NCBI GenBank assembly: GCA_030680415.1
Contig: JAUXVE010000056.1
Coordinates: 54,734 to 118,733, forward strand
DNA: 64,000 nt
From: Rubrivivax sp.
GTDB taxonomy: Bacteria > Pseudomonadota > Gammaproteobacteria > Burkholderiales > Burkholderiaceae_C
Direction: 5' to 3'
Below the pieces are notes generated by a model, which worked only from the letters and a program-made list of their open reading frames with translations, searched no databases and had not been told where the DNA came from. A program made the translations under genes and the position numbers. Positions 42,513-51,546 of the stretch are shown one piece after another (within the stretch, counting starts at the first letter, position 1; each line of letters starts with the position of its first letter).

Positions 42513-44711
42513 ATGGACATGGCCACCCACTACCCCGACCAGGGGCTCTTCCACCTGACCGGCCGACGCGCGGGAGCGGGCTTCGCGGCGGTCGACGTCG
42601 GCACGCTGCGGCCGGCCTTGCTGGCGGGCTACGGCGATCTGAATCGCCTGCGCCACGACTACCCCGTGGTGCTGCTCGAAACGCCGGGCGAGGACGGCTT
42701 CGCGGTCGCGCTGTCGACGGTGGTCAACCGGCTCGCGCTTGCACTGGCGCCGCGCGGCATCGAAGGTGAGCGCCTGCGCCGGCACCTGCTGCGCCTGGAA
42801 CGCGAGATCCGCACCGCGGTGGCCGCCGGTGCGCAGGGCGACCTGTCGGCGCTGTGGACCGAGGCCGCGGCACGTCTGGGCGCCGAGGCCGAGGCGCGCG
42901 GCGATGAAACCGCGGGCCCGGTGCTGGTGCAGGCCGCCGCCGCGCTGAAGGTCGACGGCACGGTGGCCGGCTGTGACGCGCAGTTGCCGGCGACGTTGAT
43001 CACGCAGGCCTGGCGCCATGCGCAGTGGCGCAAGGCGGGCGAGTTCCGCGCCCTCATCGAATCGCTGATGCGCAAACTCTCGGACATTCGGCGCGCGGCC
43101 TGGGCGCGTTCGCAGGCCGGCCGGCAGCCGCAGGCCCTGCGCGCGGCGGTGGGCGGCGCCCACGCCGACGTCTTCGACTTCGACGCCATGTCGCGCCTGG
43201 TGGCCCGTCGCGCCCCGCAGGACGAGTTGCCGCCGGCGCGCCGGCAGCGCATCGAACAGGCCCTGTCGGTGCTGACGACGCAGACCTTCTACCCGGAGCT
43301 GAACGACGGCACCGCCGACGCGCTGCCCGCCGGCTACGCCTTCGACAATTGCGCCGAGGCGATGGAGGCCTTCCGTAGCCGCCTGCCGTCGCTGGCCAAG
43401 CTGATCAAGGCGATCGCCATCGCCGAGCTGGAGGTCGACGGCCGTTACGTCGAAAGCGAACACGACCCGGTGTTCGAGCACTACGACGAGCACTCGCTGA
43501 CGGCGCAGGACCTGGCGCTGCTGCCCGACTACCTGGTCTGCATCCCGCCAGCGCGCAACGACGCGCCAGAGAACGCGGCGCTGCTGGACATGCTGTCGTC
43601 GGCGATGCCGGTGAAGGTGCTGGTGCAGGTGTCCGACCTGCTGGAGGAAGCCACCATCGGTGCCGGCCACTTCGCCTTCGGCGTGCGCAGCGCCAGGCTG
43701 GCGACCACGGCCATGGGCCTGGGTGGCATGTTCGTCATGCAGTGCGCCAGCTCGGCCTTGTATGCACAGCGCGAGCGCATCGCGCGCGGACTGGCCTGCC
43801 GCGGGCCGGCCTTGTTCACGGTGTTCGCCGGCTCGCCGGCGCCGGCGGCGGCGCTGCCGCCCTACCTGAGTGCCGCCGCGGCGGTGGAATCGCGCGCCTT
43901 CCCGACCTTCACCTACGACGCCGCGGCCGGCGCCAACTGGGCCGAACGCTTCTCGCTGGACGGCAACCGTGCCCCGCTAGACGACTGGCCGGCCGAGCCC
44001 CTCGAGTACGCCGACGAAGCGCTGCAGCGCCTGGTGGAGCCGGTCTGCTTCACCTATGCCGACTTCGCGCTGTGCGACCGCCGCAACGCCGCGCACTTTG
44101 CCGTGGTGCCACGCGAACGCTGGCACGCGGGCATGCTGCCGGTGGCGGACTGGCTGGCACTGGAAGAAGCCGACGCCGCCAGGCGTGTGCCCTTCCTGCT
44201 CGCCGTCGATGACAGCGAACACCTGCATCGCGTCATCGTCGACGCCAAGATGATGCAGGCGACCAAACGCTGCCTGCTGCTGTGGCACCGGCTGCAGGAG
44301 CACGCCGGCATCAACGATTCGCATGCCGAGCGGTTGCTGGCGCAGGAACGCGCCGAACGCGCGGCGCAGCCGGCCGCCGCGGCCGTTGCGGCCGCACCGG
44401 CCGCGGCGACGAACGCGGTTGCCACCGCCACCGAAGCCGAAGCGCCGGCCGAACGCCCGCCCTCGGACGAGGCCTGGATCGAGACCTCGCGCTGCCCGAG
44501 CTGCAACGAATGCCAGCTCATCAACGACCGCATGTTTACCTACAACGACAACAAGCAGGCCTACATCAAGGACATCGACGCCGGCACCTACCGCCAGCTG
44601 GTCGAGGCCGCCGAGTCGTGCCAGGTGGCGATCATCCACCCGGGCAAGCCGCGCAACCCCAACGAGCCGGGCCTGGCCGAGCTGATCGAACGCGCCCGGC
44701 CCTTCCTGTAG
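42513..44711 (+). CDS. Large protein of unknown function with C-terminal ferredoxin-like motif
   Basis: ATG 42513 gives 732 residues, and the gene follows korB by 37 bases. The first 600 residues are rich in Ala, Leu and Arg with no clear catalytic motif. Segments such as LLPDYLVCIPPARNDAPENAALLDML and VLVQVSDLLEEATIG suggest a large alpha/beta fold. After a Pro/Ala linker the C-terminus has Cys661, Cys664, Cys667 and Cys703 (CPSCNECQ, then ESCQVAIIHPGKP), a single [4Fe-4S] site of ferredoxin type, with NDRMFTYNDNKQAYI between, as in ferredoxin-like domains of pyruvate:ferredoxin oxidoreductase relatives. It has no signal peptide. Its place suggests a dedicated electron acceptor or adaptor for KorAB. 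Confidence 0.75.
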   Translation: MDMATHYPDQGLFHLTGRRAGAGFAAVDVGTLRPALLAGYGDLNRLRHDYPVVLLETPGEDGFAVALSTVVNRLALALAPRGIEGERLRRHLLRLEREIRTAVAAGAQGDLSALWTEAAARLGAEAEARGDETAGPVLVQAAAALKVDGTVAGCDAQLPATLITQAWRHAQWRKAGEFRALIESLMRKLSDIRRAAWARSQAGRQPQALRAAVGGAHADVFDFDAMSRLVARRAPQDELPPARRQRIEQALSVLTTQTFYPELNDGTADALPAGYAFDNCAEAMEAFRSRLPSLAKLIKAIAIAELEVDGRYVESEHDPVFEHYDEHSLTAQDLALLPDYLVCIPPARNDAPENAALLDMLSSAMPVKVLVQVSDLLEEATIGAGHFAFGVRSARLATTAMGLGGMFVMQCASSALYAQRERIARGLACRGPALFTVFAGSPAPAAALPPYLSAAAAVESRAFPTFTYDAAAGANWAERFSLDGNRAPLDDWPAEPLEYADEALQRLVEPVCFTYADFALCDRRNAAHFAVVPRERWHAGMLPVADWLALEEADAARRVPFLLAVDDSEHLHRVIVDAKMMQATKRCLLLWHRLQEHAGINDSHAERLLAQERAERAAQPAAAAVAAAPAAATNAVATATEAEAPAERPPSDEAWIETSRCPSCNECQLINDRMFTYNDNKQAYIKDIDAGTYRQLVEAAESCQVAIIHPGKPRNPNEPGLAELIERARPFL

Positions 44712-44765
44712 CGCCAAGGAAGCGCAAGCCGGGTTTCCATCCCGCGGCGCCACCAAGGAGTCGAG

Positions 44766-45176
44766 ATGAGGCCTTTCCCCCTGTTGCGATGCTGGCCCCT
44801 GGCCCTTGCCGCAGCCCTGCCGACCTGGGCTGCGCCGGACACCACGCCCCAGAAGCTGCTGGACTCGTACACCGCGCAGGCGGGTGCCCCGGCGTCGCCC
44901 GAGCGCGGCGAGAAGCTGTTCAACACCAACTTCGGCCGTGACCTGGGCTTGAGCTGCGCGTCGTGCCACGGCGCGGCACCGCAGAAGAACGGCAAGCACG
45001 CCCTCAACGACAAGAAGATCGCCCCGCTCGCGCCGGCCGCCAACCCCGCACGCTTCACCGACCGCACCGCCGTCGAGCTGAACTTCCGCATGAACTGCAA
45101 GGATGTCGTCGGCCGCGAGTGCACGGCGTCTGAAAAGGCCGACGTGCTGAGCTGGCTGCTGACGCTCAAACCCTGA
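44766..45176 (+). CDS. SHP-like monohaem cytochrome c (DUF1924)
   Basis: AAGGAG precedes ATG 44766. The 136-residue protein has a signal peptide ending TWAA, haem site CASCH (Cys64, Cys67, His68), and the family segment AVELNFRMNCKDVVGREC, where the two Cys (111, 119) probably form a disulfide beside an Asn ligand, as in the sphaeroides haem protein SHP. SHP binds O2 or NO at a pentacoordinate haem when reduced. It typically works with a dihaem cytochrome and a b-type cytochrome, neither of which is adjacent here. The stop overlaps the convergent ligase-like gene by 11 bases. Confidence 0.82.
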   Translation: MRPFPLLRCWPLALAAALPTWAAPDTTPQKLLDSYTAQAGAPASPERGEKLFNTNFGRDLGLSCASCHGAAPQKNGKHALNDKKIAPLAPAANPARFTDRTAVELNFRMNCKDVVGRECTASEKADVLSWLLTLKP

Positions 45177-46578
45177 TTCGCGCCCGCGTGCCGGGCGCCG
45201 CCACGATGCGCTTGAGCTTGCCGCTGCGCCCCAGCGGCAGCTGCCCGGTCAGCTGTGTGGAGATGCGCAGGCCCACCGCCCCCTGCGCGGCGGCAAAGTC
45301 GGCCAGCAGGCGACGGCAGCGCGCACGCACCGCTGGCGTTTGCGGCGCGTCCGGCCCGAGCAGGAGCTGCAGGTCGCGCACGCCGGCCTGCCGCAGCTGG
45401 AAGTCGAAGACCCCGGCGTCTTCCTCGAGCAGCGTGCTCAAGGCCAGCGGCAGCAGCGTGACCGGGCCGCCGTCGCGTCCCGGCAGCACCAGCATGTCGT
45501 CGCAGCGCCCCTGTACCTCCAGCACCGGCAGCGCCGATCCGCAGCCGCAGGGCTCGGCGCCGAACACGATGCGGTCGCCGATGTCGAATCGGATCAGCGG
45601 CTGCAGGTGGTTGGCCAGGTTGGTCAGCAGCGTGGTGTGCGACAGCCGCCCGGCGGGCACCGGCCGGTGCTGCGCGTCGACCGCCTCCAGGATCACCCAG
45701 TCGGCGTTGACGTGCAGCCGGCCCTGCCCGCATTCCCAGGCGATGGGCAGGAATTCCGACGCACCGTAGCTGTTGCGAACCTGGGCGCCGAAGGCCTGTT
45801 CGACATGTGCGCGCATCACCGGCGACAGCGTCTCGCCGCCGGTCCAGACCTCCTCGGGCCGAGCCTGCAGGCGGCCACGCAGCGCTTCGCTGGCCAGCAG
45901 CACGGCCGCCGTCGGATAGGTGGCGAGGATGGTCGGCGCGAACTCGTCGAGCTGCGCCACCAGCGTCGACGTCGGCTGCAGGATCGACAGGCAACGCCAG
46001 TTCGCCGCCAGCCAGGGCTGGGCCGCCATCAGCCGCCGCACCGAGACGACGCTGGCGAAGTGGCCGTCGATGGCGCCGACGAAGGCGTAGCGCTCGGCCA
46101 GGCCCAGCGGGTCGAACAGGCGCGCCAGCGGGCGTAGCGGATGGCGGCGCGTGGCCTCCAGGGCGTCGTAGACGGCCATCGCCGCATCGTCCTGAACGAA
46201 CCATGCCGGCTGCCCGGTGCTGCCCGAACTCTCCCAGACCCAGTAGCGGCCCAGGCAGGGTTGGCCGATGCGCCGCGGATCGGCGCAGAACTCGCGCACG
46301 GCGTCGAGCGTGACGTCGGGGTCGGTGACGGCATCGGCAAAGTGCCGCATCAGCTGGGTCTTGTTCGTTACCGGCAGCGCGGCCAGCGGCAGGCGGCTCA
46401 ACTCGCGTCCCCGCAGCACGCGGCGATGCAAGCGCGTGCCCAACGCGGCGCTCAGCAGCGCGGTCAGCCGCTGCCGCTGCAGGGCCTCGATTTCCTGGGC
46501 CGACGCCCTCGTGGCGGACAGCACGTCGAGCGCGATCCATTGCGGCGACCGGCCTTCGGCGGACGGGGCTGCAGACAT
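45166..46578 (-). CDS. CapK/PaaK-like adenylate-forming ligase
   Basis: The 470-residue protein has the AMP-binding P-loop-like SSGSTGQPAWF, the adenylate motif NSYGASEFLP (E of the ASE core) and the distal IRFDIGDRIVFG, which places it in the phenylacetate-CoA-ligase/CapK branch. It would activate a carboxylate as an acyl-adenylate. The substrate is unknown. It is ten bases downstream of the kinase gene on the same strand, so the two are probably co-transcribed. Confidence 0.82.
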   Translation of the reverse strand: MSAAPSAEGRSPQWIALDVLSATRASAQEIEALQRQRLTALLSAALGTRLHRRVLRGRELSRLPLAALPVTNKTQLMRHFADAVTDPDVTLDAVREFCADPRRIGQPCLGRYWVWESSGSTGQPAWFVQDDAAMAVYDALEATRRHPLRPLARLFDPLGLAERYAFVGAIDGHFASVVSVRRLMAAQPWLAANWRCLSILQPTSTLVAQLDEFAPTILATYPTAAVLLASEALRGRLQARPEEVWTGGETLSPVMRAHVEQAFGAQVRNSYGASEFLPIAWECGQGRLHVNADWVILEAVDAQHRPVPAGRLSHTTLLTNLANHLQPLIRFDIGDRIVFGAEPCGCGSALPVLEVQGRCDDMLVLPGRDGGPVTLLPLALSTLLEEDAGVFDFQLRQAGVRDLQLLLGPDAPQTPAVRARCRRLLADFAAAQGAVGLRISTQLTGQLPLGRSGKLKRIVAAPGTRARIRV

Positions 46579-46587
46579 GGCCGGCGC

Positions 46588-48159
46588 TCAGTCGGGGGCG
46601 CGTCTGTGGACATGGCCGCCTGGCGCGGCCAGCCATCGCGCAACCACGGCATCGACGTCCAGCGGCGCCGCCGTATCGACCGTGACGGCGCTGGTCCGTT
46701 CGGCGGCCGACAGTGGCTCGCTCGACGCCAGCTGCCGCTCCAGCACCGCCAGGTCGGCCTCCGAGGCATCGTCACCGCGCTCACCGCGCGCCTGCACGCG
46801 TTCGCGAAGGACAGCGGCCGGCGCCTGGCAGTGCAGCACCGTGAACGGCACCCCGAGCTCCAGCGCCAGGCGGCGGAAGTCATCGCGCTCGGTGCCGCGC
46901 AGGAAAGCCGCGTCGACGATGACGCGGTGCCCGGCCGCCAGCGCGATGGCCGCCAACTCGCGCAGGCGGGCGTAGGTGCGCCGCGTGGCGTCGGCGCCGT
47001 AGATGCCGCCGGGCACGCGCTGCGCCGAGGCGTCCAGCGCCTGCAGGCCGAACAGCCGCTTGCGTTCGACGTCGGAGCGCAGGCGTATCGCCTGCGCCTG
47101 TTCCAGCAGCCGCTGCCCGACGTGGCTCTTGCCCGAGCCCGACACCCCATGCGTGATGAGCAGCCGCGCATCGCCCTCGGCGGCCAGGTTGAAGGCCAGC
47201 GCGAGATGGTCCGGACCGCTGGCCGCGCCACCCTGCCCCGCGCGGATGCGCACCACCAGCGCCCGCACCAGCGCGCGGTAGACGAGGTACCAGCGCAGCA
47301 CCGGCACGCCGGCGTGGTCGCCACTGGCGTCGAGGTAGGCGTTGAGGAAACGAAAGGCCAGGTCGCCGCGCTCGTGGGCCAGCAGGTCCATGACCAGGAA
47401 GCCGATGTCGCTGAGCACGTCGATCCAGCGCATGGCGGGGTCGAATTCCAGGCAGTCGAACGCCGTCACGTCATCGCCGAGCAGCACCGCGTTGGCCAGG
47501 TGCAGGTCGCCGTGGCATTCGCGCACGCGGCCGGCGGCGCGGCGGCCCTGCCATAGCGGGTACAGCCGTGGTATCGCCGCGGCCATCCAGGCCCGCAAGC
47601 GCGCACAGGCCGGGCCCTCACCGTGCTGCGACAGGCCATCGAGCAGCCGCAGCGCGTCGCCTTCGATCACGTCCGGCCTGCCGTAGGGCGTGTCTGGCGT
47701 CGCGACCGCCGCTGCAGCGTGGAAGTCCGCCAGGCGTTGCGCCAGGCGATCCAGGTGCACGGGCAACAAGGTACCTGCTGCCAGCTGCTCGCTCAGCAAG
47801 GCGCCGGCCGCGAACTGCCGCATGCGCAGCGCATATTCGATCACCGGCCCGCCGCCGTCCAGGCGGGGCGCGTCGGGCGTGCCGTGGATCGCCACCACGT
47901 CGAGGTACAGCGACGGCGCCAAGCGGCGGTTCAGCCGCAATTCCTCGAAACACAGGCGCTCACGCGTGGCCAGGGCGCGGAAGTCCAGGAACGACAGCCG
48001 CACCGGCTTCTTGATCTTCCAGGCATGAACACCATCCAGCAGCACCCACGAGATGTGCGTTTCGACGAGCCTGGCGCCGAGTTGCCGCCGCAGCGACTCG
48101 ACCAACTCGGCAGCCGCTGCATCGGTGTGGGCTGGCACGGCGTTCATCATGCGTGTCAT
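46588..48159 (-). CDS. Fused phosphotransferase-like and P-loop kinase protein
   Basis: The 523-residue protein has an aminoglycoside-phosphotransferase-like N-terminal half (VRECHGDLHLANAVLL with the catalytic HGDLHxxN, then AFDCLEFDP). The C-terminal half is a nucleotide kinase domain with Walker A GVSGSGKSHVG. This two-domain architecture is widespread in proteobacteria with no assigned substrate. Alternative ATGs lie a few codons inside (MMNAVPAH). It diverges from the WS/DGAT gene. Confidence 0.83.
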   Translation of the reverse strand: MTRMMNAVPAHTDAAAAELVESLRRQLGARLVETHISWVLLDGVHAWKIKKPVRLSFLDFRALATRERLCFEELRLNRRLAPSLYLDVVAIHGTPDAPRLDGGGPVIEYALRMRQFAAGALLSEQLAAGTLLPVHLDRLAQRLADFHAAAAVATPDTPYGRPDVIEGDALRLLDGLSQHGEGPACARLRAWMAAAIPRLYPLWQGRRAAGRVRECHGDLHLANAVLLGDDVTAFDCLEFDPAMRWIDVLSDIGFLVMDLLAHERGDLAFRFLNAYLDASGDHAGVPVLRWYLVYRALVRALVVRIRAGQGGAASGPDHLALAFNLAAEGDARLLITHGVSGSGKSHVGQRLLEQAQAIRLRSDVERKRLFGLQALDASAQRVPGGIYGADATRRTYARLRELAAIALAAGHRVIVDAAFLRGTERDDFRRLALELGVPFTVLHCQAPAAVLRERVQARGERGDDASEADLAVLERQLASSEPLSAAERTSAVTVDTAAPLDVDAVVARWLAAPGGHVHRRAPD

Positions 48160-48293
48160 CGTGCTTGCTGCCGTGGCGACGGCAATTGACCCGCCTCAAT
48201 GGCTGCGACGGTCGTGCAGTGTGCACCGCCACGGGTCTGCGGCGCAGGACTACCATCACTCCAGTCCAGCGGCCTCCCCGCCCCCCACTCCGC

Positions 48294-49823
48294 ATGTCCC
48301 AGCTCAGCGCACACGACGCCTCGTTCCTGTACTCGGAAACGACGCATTCGAACGCCAACGTCACGCTCATCCACATCTACAACCAGTCGACGGCGCCGGG
48401 CGGCACGGTGCGCTTCAAGACCCTCCTGGCGCACATCGCCGGCCGCCTGGACCGGCTGCCGATCCTGCGCCAGAAGCTGCGCCGCGTGCCGCTCGACCTC
48501 GACTTCCCGTATTGGGTCGATGACGAGCAGTTCGACCTCGAATACCACGTGCGCCACATCGCCCTGCCCAAGCCCGGCGACTGGCGCCAGTTCTGCATCC
48601 AGGCTTCGCGCATCCACGACCGGCCGCTGGACCTGAACCGGCCGCTGTGGGAGATCTACGTCATCGAAGGGCTCGACGGCTTTCTCGACCTGCCCGTGGG
48701 CAGCTTTGCGCTGCTGACCAAGATCCACCACGCCGCCATCGACGTCGAGAACGGCAACCAGATCACGATGCTGCTGCACGACCTCAACGCCACGCCGCCG
48801 GCGCCATGGTTTGCCGAGCGGCCGCCCCGCGTCGTGCCCATGGTGGCGCGAGGCGTGGCGCACAGCCTGCGCGCCGCGGTGCGCCTGGCCGGCCCCCTGG
48901 GCCGCGCCCTGCGGCGTGCGGCGCCGGCGGCGTTGACATTGGCGGGCGAGCTGCTGCTGCGGCCAGGCAGCCTGCCGGCGACCCGCTTCAATGCCGTGGT
49001 CTCGCCGCACCGCGTCTTCGACACGCGCCGCTTCACGCTCGACGAGTTCAAGACCATCCGCAGCGCGGTGGCCGGCGCCACCGTCAACGACGCCGTGCTG
49101 GCCGTGTGCGGCGGCGCTCTGCGCCGCTACCTGGACCAGTACGGCGAACTGCCCGCGCCCAGCCTGGCCGCCATGGCGCCGTTCTACGTGCGTCCGGCCG
49201 CGGGCGGTAATGCCGCCGCAGCCGAGCTGACCTGGATGCGCGTCGCGCTGGGCACCGACATCGCCGAGCCGCTGCCGCGGCTGGCGAAGATCCACGAGCA
49301 GACCGCATCTTCGGAGCACATTGCGCGCGCGGTAGGGGCGCGTGAACTCACCGAGGTCGGCAGCCACGTGCCGGCGGCCACGCTGGCCCTGACGGCCAAG
49401 CTGCTGGGCCGTGCCACGGCAGGCATCGGCCGCCGTTCGCCGCTGGCCCACTGCACCATCACCAACGTGCCCGGGCCCGCGGTGCCGCTGTACCTGTGCG
49501 GGGCACGCATGACCTACTTCTCGGCCATCATGCCCATTGCCGACGGCATGGGCCTGGTGTTCGCGGTGACCAGCTACGACGGCCGCATCATCATCTCGCC
49601 CACCTCGTGCCGCGAGTTGATGCCCGACCCCGAGGCCTTTGCCCAGTGCCTGCGCGACAGCTTCCAGGAGTTGCTGGCCGCCGCGCAGGCAAAGGGGGCG
49701 CGCCGCCGTGCCACGGCACGGCCGTCACCGGCCGCGGCCGCCACCGCGACGGCCGCGCCTAGGCCGGCACGACGCCGTGCGTCGGCAGCCGGCAGGCGCT
49801 CCCCCACCAGCCCTGCGGCTTGA
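48294..49823 (+). CDS. WS/DGAT-type wax ester synthase/acyltransferase
   Basis: ATG 48294 begins MSQLSAHDASFLYSE (509 residues). The catalytic HHxxxD appears as KIHHAAIDVENG near residue 143. Later motifs VNDAVLAVCGGALRRYL and TNVPGPAVPLYLCGARM are typical of the family. These enzymes acylate alcohols or diacylglycerol to make storage lipids. A low-complexity basic/Ala tail forms the last 40 residues and overlaps the convergent hydrolase gene by 65 bases, which suggests a late extension of the frame. Confidence 0.88.
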   Translation: MSQLSAHDASFLYSETTHSNANVTLIHIYNQSTAPGGTVRFKTLLAHIAGRLDRLPILRQKLRRVPLDLDFPYWVDDEQFDLEYHVRHIALPKPGDWRQFCIQASRIHDRPLDLNRPLWEIYVIEGLDGFLDLPVGSFALLTKIHHAAIDVENGNQITMLLHDLNATPPAPWFAERPPRVVPMVARGVAHSLRAAVRLAGPLGRALRRAAPAALTLAGELLLRPGSLPATRFNAVVSPHRVFDTRRFTLDEFKTIRSAVAGATVNDAVLAVCGGALRRYLDQYGELPAPSLAAMAPFYVRPAAGGNAAAAELTWMRVALGTDIAEPLPRLAKIHEQTASSEHIARAVGARELTEVGSHVPAATLALTAKLLGRATAGIGRRSPLAHCTITNVPGPAVPLYLCGARMTYFSAIMPIADGMGLVFAVTSYDGRIIISPTSCRELMPDPEAFAQCLRDSFQELLAAAQAKGARRRATARPSPAAAATATAAPRPARRRASAAGRRSPTSPAA

Positions 49824-50583
49824 AGGGCTGCCACCGACCTTCGGGCTGGGCCAGGCGGTCGGCGACGATCGCCAGCACCATGGCGTTGAAGCCCAGCCCG
49901 CTGTGGCTGCCGGCGACGCGGATGTTCTCGTGCAGCGCCGGGTCGCTTTGCAGGGTCGCCTCCTGCGGCGGCACCACGCCGTCGCCCAGCGAATACAGGC
50001 AGCTCATCGGCACCGGCAGGAACTGGCGTTCGCGCAGCTTCTTGGCCCGCGGCTGCATCGAATGTGCGTCGGGCCCCAGCGGGTGCGCGATCAGCCGATA
50101 AAGCGCCTTGATGAAAGGCGGCGATTGGCTGCCCTCGGCGTCGACGCTGACCGGGCTGCCCAGCGTGACGACGTTGCGCACACATTCGGGTGCCTGGTGC
50201 GCCCCGTAGAGCGCGAACACGCCGCCCAGGCTCCAGCCGACCAGGCTGACGCGGCGGCCGCTCTTGTGGTGCAGCCAGCGGATCTTCTGCTCCAGCGCTT
50301 CGGCATGCCGGCGCTGGAAACCGACGTTGCGGCCGAAACCCCAGGTCTGCACGTCGTAGCCGCGGTTGCGCAGGAAGAACTTCAGCGCGAACAGCGTCGC
50401 CTCGTCGGCCATGAACCCGGGCAGCAGCAGCACCGGGTGGCCGTCGCCGCGTGGCGCCGCCATCAGGCACGGCACGCTGTAGGGCAGGACGGCCAACTCG
50501 AACAGCGCCCGCCACTCGGTCAGCGAGTAGAGCAGATGGGGCGCGCCCCGGTGGGGATGCCGCCTGCTCTTGCTTGCCGGCAT
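49759..50583 (-). CDS. Alpha/beta hydrolase, PHA-synthase-like
   Basis: ATG 50583 is preferred because it follows the DUF302 stop by 19 bases and gives 274 residues. An in-frame start at 50664 is possible. The lipase box GWSLGG (in VSLVGWSLGGVFALY), the oxyanion region PVLLLPGFMADEAT and a late GSHSGLGFN with the catalytic His define the fold. The LPGFMAD and WGFGRN features resemble PhaC-type or wax-related hydrolases. Its C-terminal codons lie inside the convergent acyltransferase gene. Confidence 0.8.
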   Translation of the reverse strand: MPASKSRRHPHRGAPHLLYSLTEWRALFELAVLPYSVPCLMAAPRGDGHPVLLLPGFMADEATLFALKFFLRNRGYDVQTWGFGRNVGFQRRHAEALEQKIRWLHHKSGRRVSLVGWSLGGVFALYGAHQAPECVRNVVTLGSPVSVDAEGSQSPPFIKALYRLIAHPLGPDAHSMQPRAKKLRERQFLPVPMSCLYSLGDGVVPPQEATLQSDPALHENIRVAGSHSGLGFNAMVLAIVADRLAQPEGRWQPFKPQGWWGSACRLPTHGVVPA

Positions 50584-50602
50584 GGGACGCAAGCCGCCGG
50601 TG

Positions 50603-51061
50603 CTAGCGCAGCGCCTGGCCGGCGCCGGACATGAGCACCGCCCGCACACGCTCCAGGCGAGCACGAACCTCGGTGGCCACCACGGTGACTTCGGGGTCGT
50701 CGGTCATCTGCATCACGGCGACGGGGTCCATGAAGCCGACGATCTGGCCGTCGTCGGCCGCCGCGCGCACGACGACGTTGCACGGCAGCAGCAGCCCGAT
50801 GTCGGGCTGCGCCGTCAGCGCACGGTGCGCCAGCGGCGGGTTGCACGCACCCAGGATGCGGTAGGCGGGCACGTCGATGTCGAGCTTGGCCTTCATCGTG
50901 GCCTGCACGTCGATGTCGGTCAGCACGCCGAAGCCTTCGGTCTTCAGCGCCTCGGTGACGCGGGCCACGGTGGCGTCGAAAGCCAGGCCGTGCAGCGCAC
51001 AGTAAAAGCCATAGGAAGCACCGGCGGCTGCCGATGCGGGGGAAGTTGCGGGGGTGTTCAT
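50603..51061 (-). CDS. DUF302 protein
   Basis: The 152-residue protein matches the DUF302 pattern ([55 protein letters not shown], ending with the PCNVVVR strand). Members are small alpha/beta proteins often found near metal or sulfur stress genes. The Cys in GACNP and in LLPCN are conserved features. It is 80 bases downstream of the CopZ-like gene and may share its transcript. Confidence 0.85.
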   Translation of the reverse strand: MNTPATSPASAAAGASYGFYCALHGLAFDATVARVTEALKTEGFGVLTDIDVQATMKAKLDIDVPAYRILGACNPPLAHRALTAQPDIGLLLPCNVVVRAAADDGQIVGFMDPVAVMQMTDDPEVTVVATEVRARLERVRAVLMSGAGQALR

Positions 51062-51141
51062 GGTGTCTCCTTATGAGGCCGTGGCCGCAGCTGTGGTGCC
51101 ACGGCCCGGTGGATGGGCAAGCTGGCGGTAAGGGGGCCGGA

Positions 51142-51354
51142 TCAGGCCGCGCGGGGTATTGCAGCCGGCGTAAAGCCCGCCTCGCTGATGGCATGGCCGA
51201 GAGCCGCTGCGTCGGCAGTGCCCGGCTGGATCTCCACGCGGTGCGTGGCGAGATCGGCATTCACCCGGGCGGCGGGATCCACGCCCAGCACCGCCTTGGT
51301 GATGGCGCTGACGCAGTGACCGCAGGTCATGTCCTGCACTTCGAAGGCAATCAT
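51142..51354 (-). CDS. copZ: CopZ-like HMA-domain copper chaperone
   Basis: ATG 51354 follows AGGAG by seven bases. The 70-residue protein is a single heavy-metal-associated domain with MTCGHC (Cys11, Cys14), which binds Cu(I). GHC rather than the commoner ASC loop is typical of bacterial chaperones in this group. It is divergent from the copper ATPase gene, with a MerR-type promoter between them. Confidence 0.9.
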   Translation of the reverse strand: MIAFEVQDMTCGHCVSAITKAVLGVDPAARVNADLATHRVEIQPGTADAAALGHAISEAGFTPAAIPRAA

Positions 51355-51474
51355 CTCTTGCTCCTTTGGTAGCCGAGTGGGCCGCGGGGCATACTGTGCG
51401 GCTGCCAACGACAGGAAGGTCAAGCCGCCGCAGCCGATCTCACTGGTGCCATTGTGGCCTTCTCGGCCGGCCGC

Positions 51475-51505
51475 TTGACCCTCCCATGATGGCAAGCTGG
51501 ACGAT
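51475..51505 (+). promoter_or_regulatory. CueR-type MerR promoter of the copper ATPase gene
   Basis: TTGACC (51475-51480) and GACGAT (51500-51505) are separated by 19 bases, the long spacer typical of MerR-family promoters. An imperfect dyad (51478-51498, arms ACCCTCCC and GGCAAGCT around ATGAT) fills it. A CueR gene lies downstream of the ATPase. Confidence 0.6.
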
Positions 51506-51546
51506 GCGCACCGCGGTTACCCCCAATGGTACTGCGCGGAGCACTC

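Noticed and set aside
48186..48199. TTGAC-CCGC-CTCAA between the kinase and acyltransferase genes as an FNR box
   Set aside because: It has two mismatches and no supporting promoter elements.
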